Origin: Reyranella sp. CPCC 100927
GTDB lineage: Bacteria > Pseudomonadota > Alphaproteobacteria > Reyranellales > Reyranellaceae
Direction: 5' to 3'
Length of the DNA: 64,000 nt
Assembly: GCF_007859315.1 (NCBI RefSeq)
Contig: NZ_VOHA01000003.1
Coordinates: 248,001-312,000 of the forward strand
In this document: in pieces, positions 1-12,000 of the stretch
How positions within the stretch are numbered: position 1 is the first letter of the stretch
How the letters are laid out: the number at the start of each line of letters is the position of its first letter
Notes under the pieces: model-generated
The model's input: only the letters and a program-made list of their open reading frames with translations
Told to the model about the DNA's origin: nothing
Database searches by the model: none
Position numbers and translations under genes: made by a program

Positions 1-110
1 GTGGTGCTGAAACGCACTCGCTGGTGATGCGGTCGAAGACCGGCACCGTTCGCTACGTCGAGGCCAAGCACAACTTCAACGTCAAGAGCGGCCTGCCGAG
101 CTGGGCATGA
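1..110 (+). CDS. glpX: C-terminal fragment, probably class II fructose-1,6-bisphosphatase (GlpX)
   Basis: An open frame enters from the left edge and ends at the TGA at 108-110. It gives about 35 residues, including the stretch SLVMRSKTGTVRYVEAKHNF. The hydrophobic-MRSKTGTVR-acidic pattern fits what I remember of the C-terminal strand of GlpX-type fructose-1,6-bisphosphatases, and glpX commonly precedes recJ in alphaproteobacteria. The identification rests on this short tail plus the neighbour. The enzyme hydrolyses fructose-1,6-bisphosphate to fructose-6-phosphate in gluconeogenesis. The active site lies outside the window, so nothing can be said about its integrity. Confidence 0.6.
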   Translation, partial: GAETHSLVMRSKTGTVRYVEAKHNFNVKSGLPSWA

Positions 111-124
111 TAGGCGTGTCTCTG

Positions 125-208
125 CCTGGGAGCGCGGGTGTCCTGTCCGCATCAAGGCGAAAGCTCGCCGTCGCCTGACATGAGCGGGCGAGACGTCCGC
201 TCTCCCAC
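125..208. repeat. Palindromic intergenic repeat, family 1, copy A
   Basis: This element starts CCTGGGAGCGCGGG and ends with the imperfect complement GTCCGCTCTCCCA. The inner part contains CCGCATCAAGGCGA and TGACATGAGCGGGC. The same pieces recur at 58012-58115 and 60861-60960, so this is a dispersed family. This copy is the most diverged at its ends. It sits between the glpX-like stop and recJ and could fold into a long hairpin acting as a terminator or processing site. Confidence 0.7.
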
Positions 209-286
209 GGAGGCCAAAGTTATCTGCGACTCTCACAGCCCGGCGCCCTTGTCGGCGGTGATCCGCGGTGCTTGGGTGGCAGCTGC

Positions 287-2098
287 ATGACATTGGCTTT
301 GGCACCTCTGCCGCCGGCAATCGAGTCCGCGTTCCTCGGCGTCGAGCAATCGCTGTCGGGGCGGCGCTGGCGCCTGCGGGCGGGCGAGGAGGCCAGCGCC
401 ATGGCCATTGCCCAGCGTCATGGCCTGCCCGACGTCGTGGCGCGGCTGCTGTCGGCCCGTGGCGTGGCGCCTGACGCGGTCGATGACTTCTTGGCACCGA
501 CCTTGCGGCGCTTCTTGCCGGATCCGTCGCATCTCAAGGACATGGATATCGCTGTCGATCGCCTCGTGCGGGCCGTACGTGCCGGCGAGAAGATCGCGGT
601 GTTCGGCGACTACGATGTCGACGGCGCCACGTCGTCGGCGCTGCTGCTGCGCTTCTTCCGTGCGGTGGGTGGCAACGTCCAGGCGTACATCCCCGATCGC
701 CTGAAAGAGGGCTATGGCCCCAACGCGGCGGCATTGCTGGGCCTGAAGGCGGCGGGTGTCGCCGTCGCCGTCACGGTCGATTGCGGCATCACCGCGTTCG
801 AGCCCCTCGAGGCTGCCACGCAGGCCGGGCTCGACATGATCGTGATCGATCACCACAAGGCCGAGGCCCGACTGCCGCGGGCGGTGGCGGTGGTCGATCC
901 CAACCGGCAGGACGAAGCCAGCCCGCACACCCAGATGGCGGCGGTGGGTGTCGCCTTTCTGCTCGTGGTGGGGGTGAACCGGGCGCTGCGGGCGGCCGGC
1001 TGGTACGGGACGGCGCGGCCAGAGCCCGATCTGCGGCTGTGGCTTGACCTCGTCGCCCTGGGGACGGTTTGCGATGTCGTGCCGTTGACCGGCGTCAACC
1101 GTATGCTGGTCCGCCAGGGCCTGAAGATCCTCGATAGCCGTGCCAATGCCGGAATCGCGGCGCTGGCCACGCTGACCCGCCTGGCCGAAACGCCCGGCAC
1201 GTTCCATCTCGGCTTTCTGCTGGGGCCGCGGGTCAATGCCGGCGGTCGCGTCGGCGCCGCCGATCTGGGCACCCGGTTGCTGTCGACCGACGATCCCCAG
1301 GAAGCGATGGGCCTGGCGATGCGCCTGGACGGCTACAATGCCGAGCGGCGGGCCATCGAGGCCGCCGTCCTTGATGCGGCTATTGTGCAAATAGAGGCCC
1401 TGGGCGCGGTGCCGCCGGCCATCGTGGCGGTGGGTGAGGGCTGGCACCCTGGCGTGATCGGCATTGTCGCCAGCCGGCTGGTCGAGCGCTTCCACCGGCC
1501 GGTTTTCGTGATCGGCATGGATGGCGACGTCGGCAAGGGGTCGGGCCGTTCGGTTCGTGACGTCGATTTGGGGGCGATCGTGATCGCCGCCCGACAGAAC
1601 GGCCTGCTGGTCAATGGCGGCGGCCATCCGGCGGCGGCCGGGCTGACGATCGAGCGCAGCCGGCTGGCCGACTGGACCCGCTTTTTCAACGATCACGTGG
1701 AAGCCCGGATCGGGGTGTCGCCGCCGGTGCGCGACCTGGCGGTCGACGGTGCGCTGGGCACCCAGGCCGCCACGACCGACCTTGTCCGGACCATCGAGCA
1801 GGTCGGACCGTTCGGTGTCGGCAACCCCGAACCCCGCTTCGTCCTCTCCCACGTACGGGCCACCTGGTCACGGCCGGTGGGGGAGGCGCATGTCCGCTGT
1901 ACGCTTGCCGGCAGCGATGGCGGGCGCCTCCAGGCGATCGCATTCCGCGCTGCGGGGGGACCTGTGGGCGCCGCGCTGCTCGACGCGACGTCGCCGACCC
2001 TGCACGTGGCCGGCATCCTGCGGGTCGACCGCTGGAACGGCAGCGAAACGGTCAACCTGCATGTCGAGGATGCCGCACCGGCCCGCGCCATCCCCTGA
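287..2098 (+). CDS. recJ: Single-stranded-DNA-specific 5'-3' exonuclease RecJ
   Basis: RecJ degrades single-stranded DNA 5' to 3' in recombinational repair (RecFOR path), base-excision repair and mismatch repair. From the ATG at 287 the protein has 603 residues, a normal RecJ length. DHH-family motifs are intact: GDYDVDG at about residue 107-113 (metal-binding aspartates), the DHH triad at 188-190, and the DHHA1 signature GGGHPAAAG at about 444. A C-terminal OB-like region follows (residues about 490-600). A TTG at 272 would add five residues. I prefer the ATG because it directly starts the conserved leader MTLALAPLPP, although neither start has a strong Shine-Dalgarno sequence. The frame runs without interruption. 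The order glpX-like then recJ supports both calls. Confidence 0.96.
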   Translation: MTLALAPLPPAIESAFLGVEQSLSGRRWRLRAGEEASAMAIAQRHGLPDVVARLLSARGVAPDAVDDFLAPTLRRFLPDPSHLKDMDIAVDRLVRAVRAGEKIAVFGDYDVDGATSSALLLRFFRAVGGNVQAYIPDRLKEGYGPNAAALLGLKAAGVAVAVTVDCGITAFEPLEAATQAGLDMIVIDHHKAEARLPRAVAVVDPNRQDEASPHTQMAAVGVAFLLVVGVNRALRAAGWYGTARPEPDLRLWLDLVALGTVCDVVPLTGVNRMLVRQGLKILDSRANAGIAALATLTRLAETPGTFHLGFLLGPRVNAGGRVGAADLGTRLLSTDDPQEAMGLAMRLDGYNAERRAIEAAVLDAAIVQIEALGAVPPAIVAVGEGWHPGVIGIVASRLVERFHRPVFVIGMDGDVGKGSGRSVRDVDLGAIVIAARQNGLLVNGGGHPAAAGLTIERSRLADWTRFFNDHVEARIGVSPPVRDLAVDGALGTQAATTDLVRTIEQVGPFGVGNPEPRFVLSHVRATWSRPVGEAHVRCTLAGSDGGRLQAIAFRAAGGPVGAALLDATSPTLHVAGILRVDRWNGSETVNLHVEDAAPARAIP

Positions 2099-2158
2099 CT
2101 GTGAGCCGCCGCTTGATTCGCCGCCGCCGACACTGTAGACGAACCGCGCCGACTAGCT

Positions 2159-2234
2159 GTCCCCATCGTCTAGAGGCCTAGGACACCAGCCTTTCACGTT
2201 GGTAACACGGGTTCGAATCCCGTTGGGGACGCCA
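2159..2234 (+). tRNA. tRNA-Glu (anticodon TTC)
   Basis: A complete cloverleaf can be read. The acceptor arms GTCCCCA and TGGGGAC pair over 7 bp, followed by discriminator G and an encoded CCA. The anticodon loop is CTTTCAC with anticodon TTC, and the T-loop GGTTCGAATCC is canonical. The length is 76 nt including CCA. It lies 60 bases after recJ with no other tRNA nearby. Confidence 0.97.
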
Positions 2235-2919
2235 AGGTCGTGGCGCAGCCGGGCGGCCAATGGCTGCCGGGTATCAACGTCTTCTAGACGGGCCAAACGG
2301 CTAAGCTCCCGGTTCTCGCAGAACGTTCAGTGACGCCATTGAAGTAGCCGTCGGGTGTGATCATGTCCCGCTCGAACGGGCGCGACAAGGGCGCGCCGGT
2401 CATGACCGCAAGTATATATGAACCTTCATTCTTGGAAGGTAAGAGCACACTTGCAATTGAGGAAATCCGGTAAGTACTACCGTGATGAACTTAAATGAAA
2501 TGGACAATCGTTTGTCATTCTACTTGCAGGGACTGAGTTCACGGTCGTCTCGCAATGTTTCAGAGAAGCAGTGGGCAGTCTGATGGTCACACAGGAGATT
2601 CCCGCTGTGATTGTATGAAGGATAGTTTGCGGTGCCGTGACGATGAGAAGGATATTGATAAACTGTTGACCTGCCGTGGCGGGTGAAGCCAGAATTGTTC
2701 GCGCTCGTGGAAACAAAATCGCAGGCTAATGATATAAATCACAGTGGAGGATCTTCGTAAGGCTGATCGCTGTGAGGATTGTCGCAAGGAGCGGCTATAG
2801 CTGACGACATGTTTTGTGACGGCGTGTGAATGTGCGCCCTTCCTAGTTGTATTTCTCTGACGCGAAAACGTGTGCCCGTTTGGAGTCGCGCTTTGGTGCG
2901 CCCAATTCTTGCGGGTGGA

Positions 2920-2937
2920 TTTTGACAATTGTCAGAA
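2920..2937. promoter_or_regulatory. Palindromic operator candidate
   Basis: TGACAATTGTCA at 2923-2934 is a perfect 12-bp palindrome. Two further matching base pairs outside one mismatch extend it to 18 bp. It overlaps the TTGACA candidate -35 at 2922-2927, about 110 bases before the giant-adhesin start, the usual position for a dimeric repressor or activator site. The binding protein is unknown and no regulator gene is adjacent. Confidence 0.5.
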
Positions 2938-2950
2938 ATTTGATTAGATA
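2922..2950 (+). promoter_or_regulatory. Candidate sigma-70-type promoter for the adhesin operon
   Basis: TTGACA at 2922-2927 matches the -35 consensus exactly. After 17 bases, TAGATA at 2945-2950 is a weak -10. A start site near 2957 would give an untranslated leader of about 90 bases. The -35 is embedded in the palindrome, suggesting regulation. Only the -35 is strong, so confidence is modest. Confidence 0.35.
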
Positions 2951-3046
2951 GTGCAACGTTTTGATAAATGGTTCGTATCCCGTTCTTATTAATGTCGAAT
3001 GGACCTGGTCAGCCCTATTTCGTGGCTAGTCTGTTAGCGGTGCCTC

Positions 3047-6000
3047 ATGAATAAATTTTGGCGTCCGAAGTCCTCCAAGAGCAAACGCCGCGCAGAATAC
3101 AATCCCGTTGTACGGATCAGTCCAACCGTCTTTGCGCTTGAAGCGCGCATAGCGCTGGATGCCGCTGCCGCCGTGGATGACGGCAGCAAGGCGGCGGCGC
3201 TGTCGGTGGCGGCTTTGGCGGGCGAGCCGCTGGTTCAGGATGCGGCGGCGAGCGGCAGTCACGCGTCCGAGGCAGCAACCGCCGCGCCGCAGCAACCATC
3301 AACATCTCAACCGTCGGCGGACAGTGGCGCCAAGGCCGGTGCTTCCGCGCCTCATCAGGGTAATGCTGCGCCATCTCAGATTGCAACGCAGGCGCCGCCT
3401 CAGGATCGCCCGAGCGCATCGAAGACCATTGCGAACGACGCATCGGGGGTGGTCGGAGATGCCGTCGCTGAAGCGTCGGCAGCGCCTGATCAGCCTGCAT
3501 CGCAAACAACGAACGCCGCAGACGCGGCGGCCCGGCCGTTGTTTGCCGATAAGGAAGTCGGTGTTGTCACACCGGACAGCAATGAGTCCGTTGGCCGCGA
3601 GATCGTGTTCATCGACAGCAATGTCGGCGATATCCAGCCGTGGCTGCAGGACATCCGGCCCGGATCCGAGATTGTCGTTCTCGACAGTGCGCGAAGCGGT
3701 TTGGCGCAGATCGCCGCGTTCATGGCCGGCCGGTCGAACATCGATGCGATCCACATCATCTCGCACGGCGCTCAGGGGCAGCTCGATCTCGGATCGGACG
3801 TACTGACGCCCGAAACGCTGGCAGACCATCAGACAGAGCTGGCCGCGATCGGTCGGGCACTCAGCGCCGACGGTGATATTCTTCTCTACGGCTGCAATAT
3901 CGCCGCGGGCACCGATGGCGCGCAGACGGTCGACCTCCTGGCATCCCTGACCAGTGCTGACGTCGCGGCGTCGACGGACGGCACCGGCGCGACGGCGCAG
4001 GGCGGTGACTGGACCCTCGAAGAGCAGCAGGGCGTGATCGATGCGCGATCGCTGAGCGCGCCGGCGTGGGATGGGCTGCTGGTCCAGACCACGATCAATC
4101 CAAGCGGCGGCGTGCAGACCGACGGATCGGATGGCCTGAGAATCCACGTGACGAATCTCGGCCAGATGCAGGTGAGGTACCAGAATCAGCTGCAGTTCTT
4201 CAGCGGCAGCGTCACGGACACGAGTACCCAGCTGTTCAACGGCATGTACATGGCGGTCGGGACGCAGGTGATTGGACCTGATACCGGCGCTGAGAACATG
4301 GCCAAGGTGGCGTGGACGTCGGCGGGCACGCAGACGCTGACCGGCACGGGTACGGCGGCTGATCCCTTCGTCGTGACGACGACGATGTTCTACAATGCCA
4401 ATGGAGTTGCCGGCTATCAGGCGGCAGCCGATACGCTGGCGGTCGTTCGCACCTCGTACATTTCCGGGACGGCGTATTTCACCAACACGGTGACCATCAC
4501 GCCGCCATCGACGAACACGGCGGACATCAAGTGGTATCAGGCGGCCGATACGCTGCTGGGCGGAACGGATGCGGGCCCGGCTTATGCCGTGGCGCCGGGG
4601 ATCGGTTCGACCACCAATGTCAATGACAACATCTCGGTCATCGCGACGCGACAGAATGCCGGCACGGCCAGCGAACGTTTCGTGGGTTTTGCCGAAGTCG
4701 ACGGTGACCGCCAGTTCGATCGCTTCTATTCCGGCGTCTACAACGGCTCGGGCCTGTACGGTGCCGGCATCGCCGGCGGCGGCAACATCACGAACACGAT
4801 CACCACGAGTGCCTCGACCGACAACGGCCTGGGCGTCCAGTTCAATCTGGGCGCGATCAACTCGGCGACGACCTTCAGCTACCGGATCGTTTTCGACAGC
4901 ACCACCACGCTGGATCTGGATGCGAACAACAGCACCGCCACCGGCAATGACTACGTAACGACCTATGGTGTCGGCAGCGGCACGCCCGTCAAGGTTGTCG
5001 ATTCGGACGTCGCCGTCGCCAACGTGGTTGCCGACATCTCCCGGGCGACGGTGACGATCAACAATGCGCAGAGCGGCGATACGTTGAGCGTCAGCGGCGC
5101 GCTTCCGGCGGGAATCACCGCGTCGATTGTCGGCAGTACATTGACCCTGACGGGCAGCGCCAGCGAGGCCGCTTACCAGACGGCACTGCAGCAGATTCTG
5201 TTCAATTCGACCAGTCTGTCGACCGTCAGTCGGAATCTGACGATCTCCGTCTTCAACGAAATAACGTCGGATGCGACCACGGCCAGTGCCACGATCAATG
5301 TGGCCGCGGCGCCGGTGGTCGACCTGAATTCAGGCACGAACCAGACGCAGATCATCACCAACGGCGGTTTTACGACGGATCTCTCGGGTTGGACCCAGAC
5401 CGGCACAGGTGGCCGGCTCGCCTCCAGCGGTGACAACGGCTTTGCATGGACGGCGGACAATTCGACCGGAACCCTGCGGCAGACCGGCATTACCGGCTGG
5501 AATTCCGGAACGGCACCTTCCGGCGCCGCGCAGCTGACGTTCGAGCTGGGCTGGAACAACCGGAATCCCGATACCGCCGCTGCCGCGACCCTGGACATCA
5601 GTGTCGGTGGCGTCGTCTATGCGCGCATCACGACCGGTATCAACGGCTCGAACACGGCGACGATCACCTACATGAACGGCGCCAGCGGCAGTCCGGCGTC
5701 CGTTACGAGTTCGACGTTCGGGTCGTGGGCCAGGACCGGGATCACGATCAATCTGCCGGCGACGGTCGCGGCCACCGGCGATCTTCTGTTCTCCTATGCG
5801 TCGGGCAGCGGCGGCGACGATATCTTTATCGATGGTGTCAGCGTCCAGACGGTCTCCGACGTCACGCCGGGTGTGAACTTCACCACCACCTATACCGAGA
5901 ACGGGGCGGGTGTGTCGATCGCCGACACCGACAATGACGTGCGCGACAACGACAGCACGAACATGGTCTCGGCCCGGATCGTGCTCACCAATGCCGCCGC

Positions 6001-9000
6001 GGGCGACGTGCTCAACGTCGGCAGCCTGCCGGCCGGTATCACGGCGTCTGTCGACACGAGCGTCGCGGGGCAGATCACGGTCACGCTCACAGGCAGTGCC
6101 ACCCGGGCAAGCTACGCCGCGGCGATCCGCGCGATCACGTTCTCCAACACCACCGACAATCCATCGACGACGCCGCGCACGGTCAATGTCACGGTCAATG
6201 ATGGTGCGCTCGACTCGGCAGTGGCCACCACGACGATCAACGTCATCGCGGTCAACGATGCCCCGGTCAACACGGTGCCGGGGGCGCGAACGACAAACGA
6301 GGACGCGACGCTGGCGATCACCGGCGTGTCGATCGCCGATCCCGACAGCAGCACGCTGACGACGACGTTGACGGTGACGAACGGCACGCTGTCGGTGACG
6401 GCAGGCGGCGGCGCGACCATCTCGGGCAACGGCAGCGCGACAGTGACCATCAGTGGCACGGTGGCGCAGATCAACGCGGCGCTGGCCGGCCTCACCTACA
6501 TCAACACGCCGGACTACAACGGGCCGGCACAGCTGACGATATCGACCAACGACGGTGCGCTGACAGACACGGATACCGTGGCGATCACGGTGACGCCGGT
6601 AGCAGACATCACCAATGACACGGTGACGACGAACGAGGACACGCCGATCACGTTCAACGTGATCACCGGCTCGAACGGGGCGAGTGCGGACAGCTTTGAG
6701 AATAGTGGTCGCGTGGTGACGTCGGTGACGCAGCCGGCGGCGGGCCAGGGGACGGTGACGTTCGCGGCCGACGGCACGATCACCTACACGCCGCCGGCGA
6801 ATTTCAACGGGACGACGACGTTCACCTACACGGTGACGTCGGGTGGCGTGACGGAGACGGCGACGGTCACGGTGAACGTGACGGCGGTGAACGATGCGCC
6901 GGTGAACACGGTGCCGGCTGCGCAGACGACGGCGGAAGACACGCCGAAGGCGATCACCGGCGTGTCTGTTGCCGATGTCGACAGCGGATCGCTGACGACG
7001 ACGCTGAGCGTGACGAACGGCACACTGGCGGTCGCGGCCGGCGGCGGTGCGGCGATCACCGGAAACGGCTCCGGTACCGTGACCATTGTCGGCACGGCGG
7101 CGCAGATCAACGCGGCGTTGCTGGGGCTGACGTACACGAACACGGCGGATTACAACGGCCCGGCGCAGCTGACGGTATCGACGAGTGACGGCGCCCTGAC
7201 GGACGTCGACACGGTGGGAATCACCGTGACGCCGGTGGCCGACATCACGAACGACACGGTGACGACGGCGGAGGATACGCCGATCAGCTTCAACGTCATC
7301 ACCGGCACGAACGGGGCAAGCGCGGACAGCTTCGAGAATGCCGGTCGCGCGGTGACCAGCGTGACGCAGCCTGCAGCAGGCCAGGGCACGGTGACATTCG
7401 CCGCCGATGGCACGATCACGTATACGCCGGCGACAAACTTCAACGGCGTGGCGACGTTCACGTACACGGTGACGTCTGGCGGTGTGACGGAGACGGCGAC
7501 AGTTACGGTGAACGTGACGGCGGTGAACGATGCGCCGGTGAACACGGTACCGGGGCCACAGACGACAGCAGAGGACACGTCGCTGGCCATCCCGGGCGTG
7601 TCGGTGTCGGACGTCGACAACGCGTCACTAACGACGACGCTGACGGTGACGAACGGGACATTGTCGGTGACGGCCGGCGGTGGCGCGACGATTGCAGGTA
7701 ACGGCAGCAGCGTTGTCACGATTGCCGGCACAGCGGCGCAGATCAATGCAGCGTTGCTGGGCCTGACGTATACGAACACGGCGGACTACAACGGCCCGGC
7801 GCAGCTGACGGTGTCGACGAGCGATGGCGCGTTGACGGACGTCGATACGGTGGCGATCACCGTGACGCCGGTGGCGGACATCACGAACGACACAGTGGCG
7901 ACGGCGGAGGACACGCCGATCAGCTTCAACGTGATCACCGGGACGAACGGCGCGACGGTGGACAGTTTCGAGAATGGCGGTCGCGTGGTGACGTCGGTGA
8001 CGCAGCCGCCGGCAGGTCAGGGGACCGTAACGTTCGCGGCCGATGGAACACTCACCTACACACCAGCGGCGAACTTCAACGGGACGACGAGTTTCACGTA
8101 CACGGTGACGTCGGGCGGTGTGACGGAGACGGCGACGGTCACGGTGAACGTGACGGCTGTGAACGATGCGCCGGTGAATACGGTGCCGGGCCCGCGGACG
8201 ACGGCGGAGGACACGCCGCTGGCGATCGCCGGGGTATCGGTCGCTGACGTTGACAGCGGTGCGTTGACGACGACGCTGACGGTGACGAACGGCACGCTGG
8301 CGGTCACGGCCGGCGGCGGTGCAACGATCACCGGCAACGGGACGGGAACGGTCACGGTCTCGGGTACGGCGGCGCAGATCAACGCAGCGCTGGCGGGTCT
8401 GACGTATACGAACACCGCGGACTACAACGGCCCGGCGCAGCTGACGGTATCGACGAGCGATGGCGCGCTGACGGATGTCGACACGGTGGCGATCACCGTG
8501 ACGCCGGTGGCGGACATCGTGAATGACACGGTGACGACGGCAGAGGACACGCCGATCACGTTCAATGTGATCACCGGAACGAACGGGGCGAGTGTCGACA
8601 GTTTCGAGAATACCGGTCGCGTGGTGACGAGCGTCACGCAGCCGAGCCAAGGTTCGGTGACATTTGCGGCGGACGGCACGATCACGTACACGCCACCGGC
8701 GAACTTCAACGGGACGACGAGCTTCACCTACACGGTGACATCGGGCGGCGTGACGGAGACGGCGACGGTCACGGTGAACGTGACGGCTGTGAACGATGCG
8801 CCGGTGAACACAGTGCCGGCGGCACAGACGACGGCAGAGGATACGCCGCTGGCGATCACCGGGGTATCGGTTGCCGACGTTGACAGCGGTGCGTTGACGA
8901 CGACGCTGACGGTGACCAACGGCACGCTGGCGGTCACGGCCGGCGGTGGTGCGACGATCACTGGCAACGGGACGGGAACGGTCACGGTCTCCGGCACGGC

Positions 9001-12000
9001 GGCGCAGATCAACGCGGCGCTGCTGGGCCTGACCTATACGAACACGGCAGACTACAACGGCCCGGCGCAGCTGACGGTGTCGACGAGCGATGGTGTGCTG
9101 ACGGACACCGATACGGTGGCGATCACGGTGACGCCGGTAGCGGACATTACCAATGACACGGTGACGACGGCGGAGGATACCCCGATTACGTTCAACGTGA
9201 TCACGGGCTCGAACGGGGCGAGCGCGGACAGCTTCGAGAATACCGGCCGTGTGGTGTCGTCGGTGACGCAGCCGGCGGCGGGCCAGGGGACGGTGACGTT
9301 CGCCGCCGACGGCACGATCACCTACACGCCGCCGTCGAATTTCAACGGCACGACGAGTTTCACGTACACGGTGACGTCGGGTGGCGTGACGGAGACGGCA
9401 ACGGTCACGTTGAATGTGACGGCGGTGAACGATGCGCCGGTGAACACGGTGCCGGCGGCGCAGACGACGGCGGAAGACACGCCGCTGGCCATCCCGAGCG
9501 TGTCGGTATCGGACGTCGATGGCGGTACGCTGACGACGACATTGACGGTGACGAACGGGACGCTGACGGTCACGGCCGGCGGCGGAGCCGGGATCGTGGG
9601 CAACGGCGGCAGCACGGTGACGATCACCGGCACGGCGGCGCAGATCAACGCGGCGTTGCTGGGGCTGACGTACACGAACACGGCGGATTACAACGGCCCG
9701 GCGCAGCTGACGGTGTCGACCAGCGACGGTGTGCTGACGGATACCGACACGGTGGGCATCACCGTAACGCCGGTGGCGGACATCACGAACGACACGGTGA
9801 CGACGAACGAGGATACGCCGATCACGTTCAATGTGATCACGGGCTCGAACGGCGCGACGGTGGACAGCTTCGAGAACGCCGGCCGCGTGGTGACGTCGGT
9901 GACGCAGCCGGCGGCCGGCCAGGGCACGGTGACGTTCGCGGCCGACGGCACGATCACGTACACGCCGGCGGCAAACTTCAACGGCGTGGCGACGTTCACG
10001 TACACGGTGACGTCTGGCGGCGTGACGGAGACGGCGACGGTCACGGTGAACGTGACGGCGCAGAACGATGCGCCGGCGAACACGGTGCCGGTCGCACAGA
10101 CGACGGCGGAGGACACGGCGCTCGCGATCGGTGGCGTGTCGGTTTCCGACGTCGATGGCGGCACGCTGACGACGACACTGACGGTGACGAGCGGTACGCT
10201 GACGGTCGCGACGGGCGGTGGCGCCGGGATCGTGGGCAATGGCGGCAGCACGGTAACGATCACCGGCACGGCAGCACAGATCAACGCGGCCTTGCTGGGT
10301 CTGACCTACACGAACACGGCGGATTACAACGGTCCGGACACGCTGACGGTATCGACGACCGATGGCGCCCTGACCGACACCGACACGGTGGCGATCACGG
10401 TGACGCCGGTGGCGGACATCACGAACGACACGGTGACGACGAACGAGGACACGCCGATCACGTTCAACGTGATCACCGGCTCGGACGGCGCGACGGTGGA
10501 CAGCTTCGAGAACGCCGGCCGCGCGGTGACGTCGGTGACGCAGCCGGCGGCGGGCCAGGGGACGGTGACGTTCGCCGCCGATGGCACGATCACGTATACG
10601 CCCGCCGCGAACTTCAACGGCGTCGCGACATTCACCTACACGGTGACGTCGGGTGGCGTGACGGAGACGGCGACGGTCACGGTGAACGTGACAGCGCAGA
10701 ACGACGCGCCGGTGAATGCGGTACCGGCTGCGCAGACGACGGCGGAAGATACGCCGCTGGCCATTCCGGGCGTGTCGGTATCGGATGTCGACGGCGGTCC
10801 GCTGACGACGACATTGACGGTAGCCAACGGAACGCTGTCCATCACGGCGGGCGGTGGCGCCGCGGTTTCGGGCAGCGGCACCGCGACGGTCACCTTGTCC
10901 GGTACCGCGGCACAGATCAACGCGGCCCTGGCGAGCCTGACGTATACCAACACAGCGGACTACAACGGCCCGGACACGCTGACGGTGTCGACGAGCGACG
11001 GTGCGCTGACGGACGTCGACACGGTGGCGATCACCGTGACGCCGGTCGTCGACGTCACGAACGATGAGGTCACGACGAACGAGGATGCGCCGATCAGCTT
11101 CAACGTCCTGACGGGGACGAACGGGGCGAGTGCGGACAGCTTTGAGAATAGCGGTCGTGTGGTGACGTCGGTGACGCAGCCGGCCGCCGGCCAGGGCACG
11201 GTGACCTTCGCGGCCGACGGCACGATCACGTATACGCCGGCGGCGAATTTCAACGGGACGGCGACCTTTACCTACACGGTGACGTCGGGTGGCGTGACGG
11301 AGACGGCAACGGTCACGGTGAACGTGACGGCGGTGAACGATGCGCCAGTGAACACGGTGCCGGCAACGGCGCAGGAAACCGAGGAAGATGCGCCGCTGGC
11401 GATTGGCAACGTAACGGTATCGGATGTCGACGGCGGCGCGTTGACGACGACGCTGACGGTGGCCAACGGGACGCTGGCGGTGGCCACCGGCGGTGGTGCC
11501 GGGATCACCGGCAACGGTAGTGGCACGGTGACGATCACCGGCACGGCGGCGCAGATCAATGCGGCATTGCTGGGCCTGACCTACACGAACACGGCGGACT
11601 ACAACGGTCCGGACACGCTGACGGTGTCGACGAGCGATGGTGTTCTGACCGACACCGATACGGTGGCGATCACCGTGACACCGGTGGCCGATATCACGAA
11701 CGACACGGTAACGACGAACGAGGACACGCCGATCACGTTCAACGTCCTGACGGGAACGAACGGGGCGAGTGAGGACAGCTTCGAGAACAGCGGCCGCGCC
11801 GTGACAAGCGTGACGCAGCCGCCGTCGGGCCAGGGGACGGTGACATTCGCGGCCGACGGCACGATCACCTACACGCCGCCGGCGGACTTCAACGGGACGA
11901 CGAGTTTCACGTACACGGTGACGTCGGGCGGCGTGACGGAGACGGCGACGGTCACGGTGAACGTGACGGCGCAGAACGACGCGCCGACGAACACGGTGCC

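Larger units (their letters stand above)
2235..3046. other. Long gene-free leader, AT-rich relative to the window
   Basis: These 812 bases contain no convincing gene. From about 2400 the composition drops well below the roughly 65% GC of the surroundings, with AT-rich stretches such as AAGTATATATGAACC near 2410. The only open frames are short minus-strand ones with no recognisable motif or good ribosome site. The 3' part holds a perfect 12-bp palindrome and a promoter-like pair of hexamers. I interpret the stretch as the regulatory leader of the giant-adhesin operon, possibly with a long 5' UTR. A small RNA cannot be excluded. Confidence 0.6.

Noticed and set aside
233-1852. 539-residue frame opposite recJ
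   Set aside because: The plus-strand frame has full RecJ motifs. The antisense product is a His/Arg/Gly-rich shadow without a family.
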